Source: Chloroflexota bacterium
Lineage (GTDB): Bacteria > Chloroflexota > Dehalococcoidia > SZUA-161 > SpSt-899
Direction: 5' to 3'
Length of the DNA: 7,939 nucleotides
NCBI GenBank assembly: GCA_018657655.1
Contig: JABHWQ010000430.1
Location: forward strand, 1 to 7,939
Below are positions 6,901-7,939 of this stretch, one piece after another (the stretch's first letter is position 1; every line of letters starts with the position of its first letter). Both the position numbers and the translations under genes were made by a program. Under the pieces are notes generated by a model. It did not search any database and was not told the DNA's origin. It saw only the letters and a program-made list of their open reading frames with translations.

Positions 6901-7605
6901 ATGAACAATACACGTGTCCTCCTGGTGGATGACGATCCGGTAATACTCAAATTTGTAGGCGCCAATCTAAAAGCGCGCAATTTCGATGTAACAATGGCAG
7001 AAGATGGTGAGTCTGCGCTCAAGGCTATGGAGCAGACTTTGCCTGATTTGGTAATTCTGGACATCATGATGCCCGGTATGGATGGAGTCGAGGTTTGCGG
7101 GCGAATCAGGGAATGGTCCAAAGTGCCGGTGATAATGCTCACTGCCAAGAACGAGTTGAATGATAAGGTGACGCTACTGAACCTCGGCGCAGATGATTAC
7201 ATCACTAAACCCTTTGGCATCGAGGAGTTGCTGGCGCGCGTGCGGGCCGTATTGCGACGCAAGTCAGGGGCCAATATACCTGATACCGCCACGTACGTCA
7301 GTGATGATTTGCAGATTAATTTCGCTGAGAGATTGGTAACTGTTGATGGCAGAGCAGTCAATTTAAGCCCTACCGAATACGATCTTTTGAGAGAACTGGC
7401 GCAGAATGTAGGTAAGGTGCTTACTCATCAGATGCTTTTATCCAGGGTGTGGGGCGCTGAGTATGGTAATGAAACTGAGTGTTTGAGGGTTTACGTTGGC
7501 CGACTGCGAAGCAAGCTCGAGGGCGATCCCAAAAACCCGAAACATATACTCACCAAGACTGGCGTAGGTTACCATCTCCAGAAACTTCCACCAAAAGCTC
7601 AATAG
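6901..7605 (+). CDS. OmpR/PhoB-type response regulator transcription factor
   Basis: This 234-residue DNA-binding regulator has the standard length of the OmpR/PhoB family. The receiver domain (about 4-117) has the acidic pocket Asp10-Asp11-Asp12, phospho-acceptor Asp54 in LVILDIMMPGMDG, Thr81 in MLTAK, the switch aromatic Tyr100 and Lys103 in ITKPF, so it should be phosphorylatable. The winged-helix DNA-binding domain (about 130-228) shows LSPTEYDLLREL, the VWG segment (183-185), the recognition-helix region RVYVGRLRSKLE (196-207) and the wing end TKTGVGYHL. The ATG is supported by a strong Shine-Dalgarno. It most resembles KdpE/RegX3/PhoB-like members, but targets cannot be named. It follows the sensor kinase on the same strand, so phosphotransfer from His889 of that protein is the natural inference. 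It has its own predicted promoter and a perfect inverted repeat just past its stop. Confidence 0.97.
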   Translation: MNNTRVLLVDDDPVILKFVGANLKARNFDVTMAEDGESALKAMEQTLPDLVILDIMMPGMDGVEVCGRIREWSKVPVIMLTAKNELNDKVTLLNLGADDYITKPFGIEELLARVRAVLRRKSGANIPDTATYVSDDLQINFAERLVTVDGRAVNLSPTEYDLLRELAQNVGKVLTHQMLLSRVWGAEYGNETECLRVYVGRLRSKLEGDPKNPKHILTKTGVGYHLQKLPPKAQ

Positions 7606-7619
7606 ACAGCATCTTTCAT

Positions 7620-7650
7620 GGTCTCTTCCCATAGAACATGGGAAGAGACC
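7620..7650 (+). terminator. Perfect 13-bp inverted repeat after the response regulator, probable terminator
   Basis: GGTCTCTTCCCAT (7620-7632) pairs perfectly with ATGGGAAGAGACC (7638-7650) around the loop AGAAC, starting 15 bases after the regulator stop. The position suggests a terminator. However, the bases after it (TCCTCAAATC) lack a T-run, so it may be a weak or factor-assisted terminator, or an mRNA 3'-end stabiliser. Confidence 0.6.
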
Positions 7651-7853
7651 TCCTCAAATCAGTATTTCTTTGGTGATTAGCCTTTTGTTATCTGGTTTTT
7701 GAAGGGATTTCCCCTGTTAAGACCACACTTCAAACAGTGATTTCTATCGTTAACAAATTCCTCGCAACTATGCCCCTGAAATGTTTAGACTACTTTTATA
7801 TTAACCTGGCAAATATATTAGGACTTTGTGGTCCAAAAATGATATGATGAGGT

Positions 7854-7939
7854 ATGGATAGGATAAACATTAGAGAGTGTTCACCGGAGATTCAGCAGCA
7901 ATTCAGGAATCAATTTGTGCGTCTTCGCAAGAACGGGTG
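7854..7939 (+). CDS. 5' end of an unidentified gene, possibly a transposase (partial)
   Basis: An ATG at 7854 opens a frame with no stop for the 28 complete codons left in the window; an in-frame TGA at 7848-7850 makes it the first possible start. The peptide begins MDRINIRECSPEIQQQ and goes on to RNQFVRLRKNG. The second half looks like a charged helix leading into a helix-turn-helix, as in the N-termini of IS630-type and related transposases where an RLRK.G segment precedes the DNA-binding helices. That assignment is inference from a short stretch. GAGG lies only one base before the ATG, too close to be a good Shine-Dalgarno, so expression may be weak or leaderless. It could equally be an unrelated small regulator. 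Confidence 0.5.
   Translation, partial: MDRINIRECSPEIQQQFRNQFVRLRKNG

Noticed and set aside
1..7939. CRISPR array, tRNA or rRNA genes, defence or biosynthetic cluster
   Set aside because: No regularly spaced repeats, cloverleaf sequence or rRNA-like stretch was seen, and every long gene belongs to a common housekeeping or signalling family.

Overview
The window reads as chromosomal DNA of a mesophilic bacterium with moderate GC. The best guess is Chloroflexota, probably Dehalococcoidia or a relative. That guess is inference from remembered family resemblance: the N-terminal third of GroEL, the soluble multi-PAS histidine kinase style, and an M16 peptidase starting MYQKT. No 16S or other decisive marker is present.

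Layout. (1) Positions 1-1705 hold the end of a groES-groEL operon: the last 17 codons of groES, whose stop codon overlaps the groEL ribosome binding site, then a complete groEL with a Gly-Gly-Met tail. (2) A strong hairpin at 1754-1783 with T-runs on both sides is a shared bidirectional terminator between groEL and a convergent gene. (3) 1799-3064 on the minus strand encodes an M16 (insulinase/pitrilysin, processing-peptidase-like) zinc protease, best started at a GTG with its own promoter. (4) The 281-base divergent intergenic region holds that near-consensus minus-strand promoter and an overlapping candidate promoter for the plus-strand kinase. (5) 3346-6681 encodes a 1111-residue soluble sensor histidine kinase, read as GAF-PAS-PAS-PAS-PAS-GAF-HisKA-HATPase. 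(6) A 219-base gap carries a promoter and two small hairpins, then 6901-7605 encodes an OmpR-type response regulator, the likely partner of the kinase. (7) A 13-bp perfect inverted repeat follows the regulator, then mostly featureless AT-rich DNA. (8) At 7854 a new open frame starts and runs off the window; it may be the N-terminus of a transposase.

How the genes fit together. GroES/GroEL fold proteins and the M16 protease degrades or processes peptides, but they share only a terminator here. The kinase and regulator form a two-component pair: a cytoplasmic signal sensed by PAS/GAF domains would set phosphorylation of His889, then Asp54 of the regulator, changing transcription of unknown targets. 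The regulator has its own predicted promoter, so its dose may be set independently of the kinase. I see no clear previously undescribed system. The points most worth checking are the regulator leader, the overlapping divergent promoters, and the truncated gene at the right edge.
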